DNA of 64,000 bases from Zeugodacus cucurbitae (taxonomy: Eukaryota; Arthropoda; Insecta; Diptera; Tephritidae), in the NCBI RefSeq assembly GCF_028554725.1, contig NC_071671.1, forward strand, positions 744,001 to 808,000, written 5' to 3'. Of this stretch, positions 63,195 to 64,000 are shown piece by piece. Numbering within the stretch: the stretch's first letter is position 1; each line of letters opens with the position of its first letter. Both the position numbers and the translations under genes were made by a program. The notes under the pieces are model-generated. The model did no database searches. It was not told the origin of the DNA and saw nothing but the letters and a program-made list of their open reading frames with translations.

Positions 63195-64000
63195 ACCATT
63201 AAAATTAAAATAACCCTGACCTTAAATGACCTATTAAATATGACAACAAATCTGAACTCACTTTACCCCCCAAAATTAAAGACACACCTGAACCTACATT
63301 ACCCTTGAAAATTTAAACCAATCTGACTTCACTAAACCCCTCAAAATATAAGCAAAATGACCGCCGTGAATCCATAAAATGTAGATAAACATGACCCAAC
63401 ATGACTTTTCCAAATAAAATAAAGCTACACATGACCCTCAAACATTAACATTAACCTCGACCAAAATGTAAATAAACCCCCGTCAAAGGTCTTTTACATT
63501 TTGGTCAAGGTCATTGACCTTTATCAGGGGTTTGTTTCCATTTTGGGGTGAGGTCAATGACATTTAGTCAGGGCTTGTTTACATTTTGGTCAAGGTCAAT
63601 GAACTTTGGCCGAGGTTTGCTTACATTCTGGGGTCAGGTCAATGACATTTGTTTACATTTTGGCAGATCAAAGACCTTTGCTCAGGGTTTGTTTACATTT
63701 TATGTGGTCACATAAGATCAAGTTTTTTTTAAATTGTGAGGTTTCATGGCAGGTTTGTCACAGTTCAGGGTTGTTGATATTTTAAAGAGTGTAGTCGGTT
63801 CACATATTAAGGTATTGCGTGAGATTTTTTTTATATTTTGAGGGGTCCCATGAAGTCAAGTTTGCTTATATTCTATGGTTTGAAGTGACTTCTGGTTTGT
63901 TTAAATTGTGAAAGGTCATTTAGGGTAAGGTTTTTATACATTCAATATGTAGGCTAATGTGAGAGCAGCCTTTTTATATTTTGAGTTTAAGTTTCTTAAA
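63195..64000. repeat. Foldback-like inverted repeat built of ~30-bp units (truncated by window edge)
   Basis: Left of about 63500 the repeating unit reads like CCTCAAAATRTAARCAAACCTGA, with ACC/TGACC spacers. Right of it, the complementary unit TTTGTTTACATTTTGG...GTCAATGACC recurs (for example near 63529, 63569, 63649, 63688 and 63835). The best-matched pair is 63456-63491 against 63516-63552, inverted with about 80% identity. This is a head-to-head pair of degenerate short-period tandem arrays. Drosophila Foldback elements have terminal inverted repeats built of ~31-bp tandem units, hence the name used here; no central coding region is seen. The right arm extends to the window end. Confidence 0.65.

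Overview
This is an insect nuclear genome window, most likely from a higher dipteran and probably a tephritid fruit fly (the family is an inference). The DNA is AT-rich, introns are short (51-136 bp) in the receptor genes and long in the others, and the recognisable genes are insect-type: stum, gustatory receptors of the 7-transmembrane Gr family, and a CCHamide-type neuropeptide GPCR. No bacterial-style operons, CRISPR arrays or tRNA genes were seen.

Layout. (1) 1122-13861, minus strand: the complete coding region of the mechanosensory gene stum. I assembled ten exons by matching splice sites and phase into a 2098-residue reading frame. It runs from a long disordered Ser/Arg/Pro-rich N-terminus through a Cys-cluster region to the membrane-embedded SPEC3 domain. 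(2) 13961-24936: about 11 kb of mostly non-coding DNA, probably stum 5' regulatory or UTR sequence, with a pogo-like MITE and a dead LINE fragment. (3) 24937-38235: seven gustatory receptor genes (called GrA to GrG here), in the order minus, five plus, minus. Each has one large exon and a short last exon joined by a phase-0 intron, and the last exon carries the family's C-terminal QF/QY motif. A mariner-like MITE lies between GrB and GrC. (4) 38236-51159: 13 kb without recognisable genes, holding a DINE-1/mini-me-type Helitron relative. (5) 51160-52431: an eighth receptor, GrH, related to GrA. (6) 52432-60264: non-coding and repeat-rich, with a second damaged copy of the LINE family, a repeat complex at 54.7-56.0 kb that includes eight 63-bp units with 16 CACGTG sites, and a small hairpin MITE. 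(7) 60265-62824, minus strand: three exons of a CCHamide-type receptor covering TM5 to the cytoplasmic tail; upstream exons lie beyond the window. (8) 63195-64000: a degenerate inverted repeat made of short ~30-bp units, Foldback-like, running off the window edge.

Functionally the window is sensory: a proprioceptive mechanotransduction gene, a family of contact-chemosensory (probably bitter-type) receptors, and a peptide receptor. Nothing suggests that they work as one unit. The receptors have expanded by tandem duplication and inversion. GrB, GrC, GrF and GrG (426-429 residues) form one subfamily, GrA and GrH another, and GrD and GrE (both 394 residues) are more divergent. The most unusual structures are the 63-bp CACGTG higher-order array, its sequence relationship to the inverted repeat at the right edge, a stop-free 60-nt intron in GrF, and a GC-AG intron in GrE.
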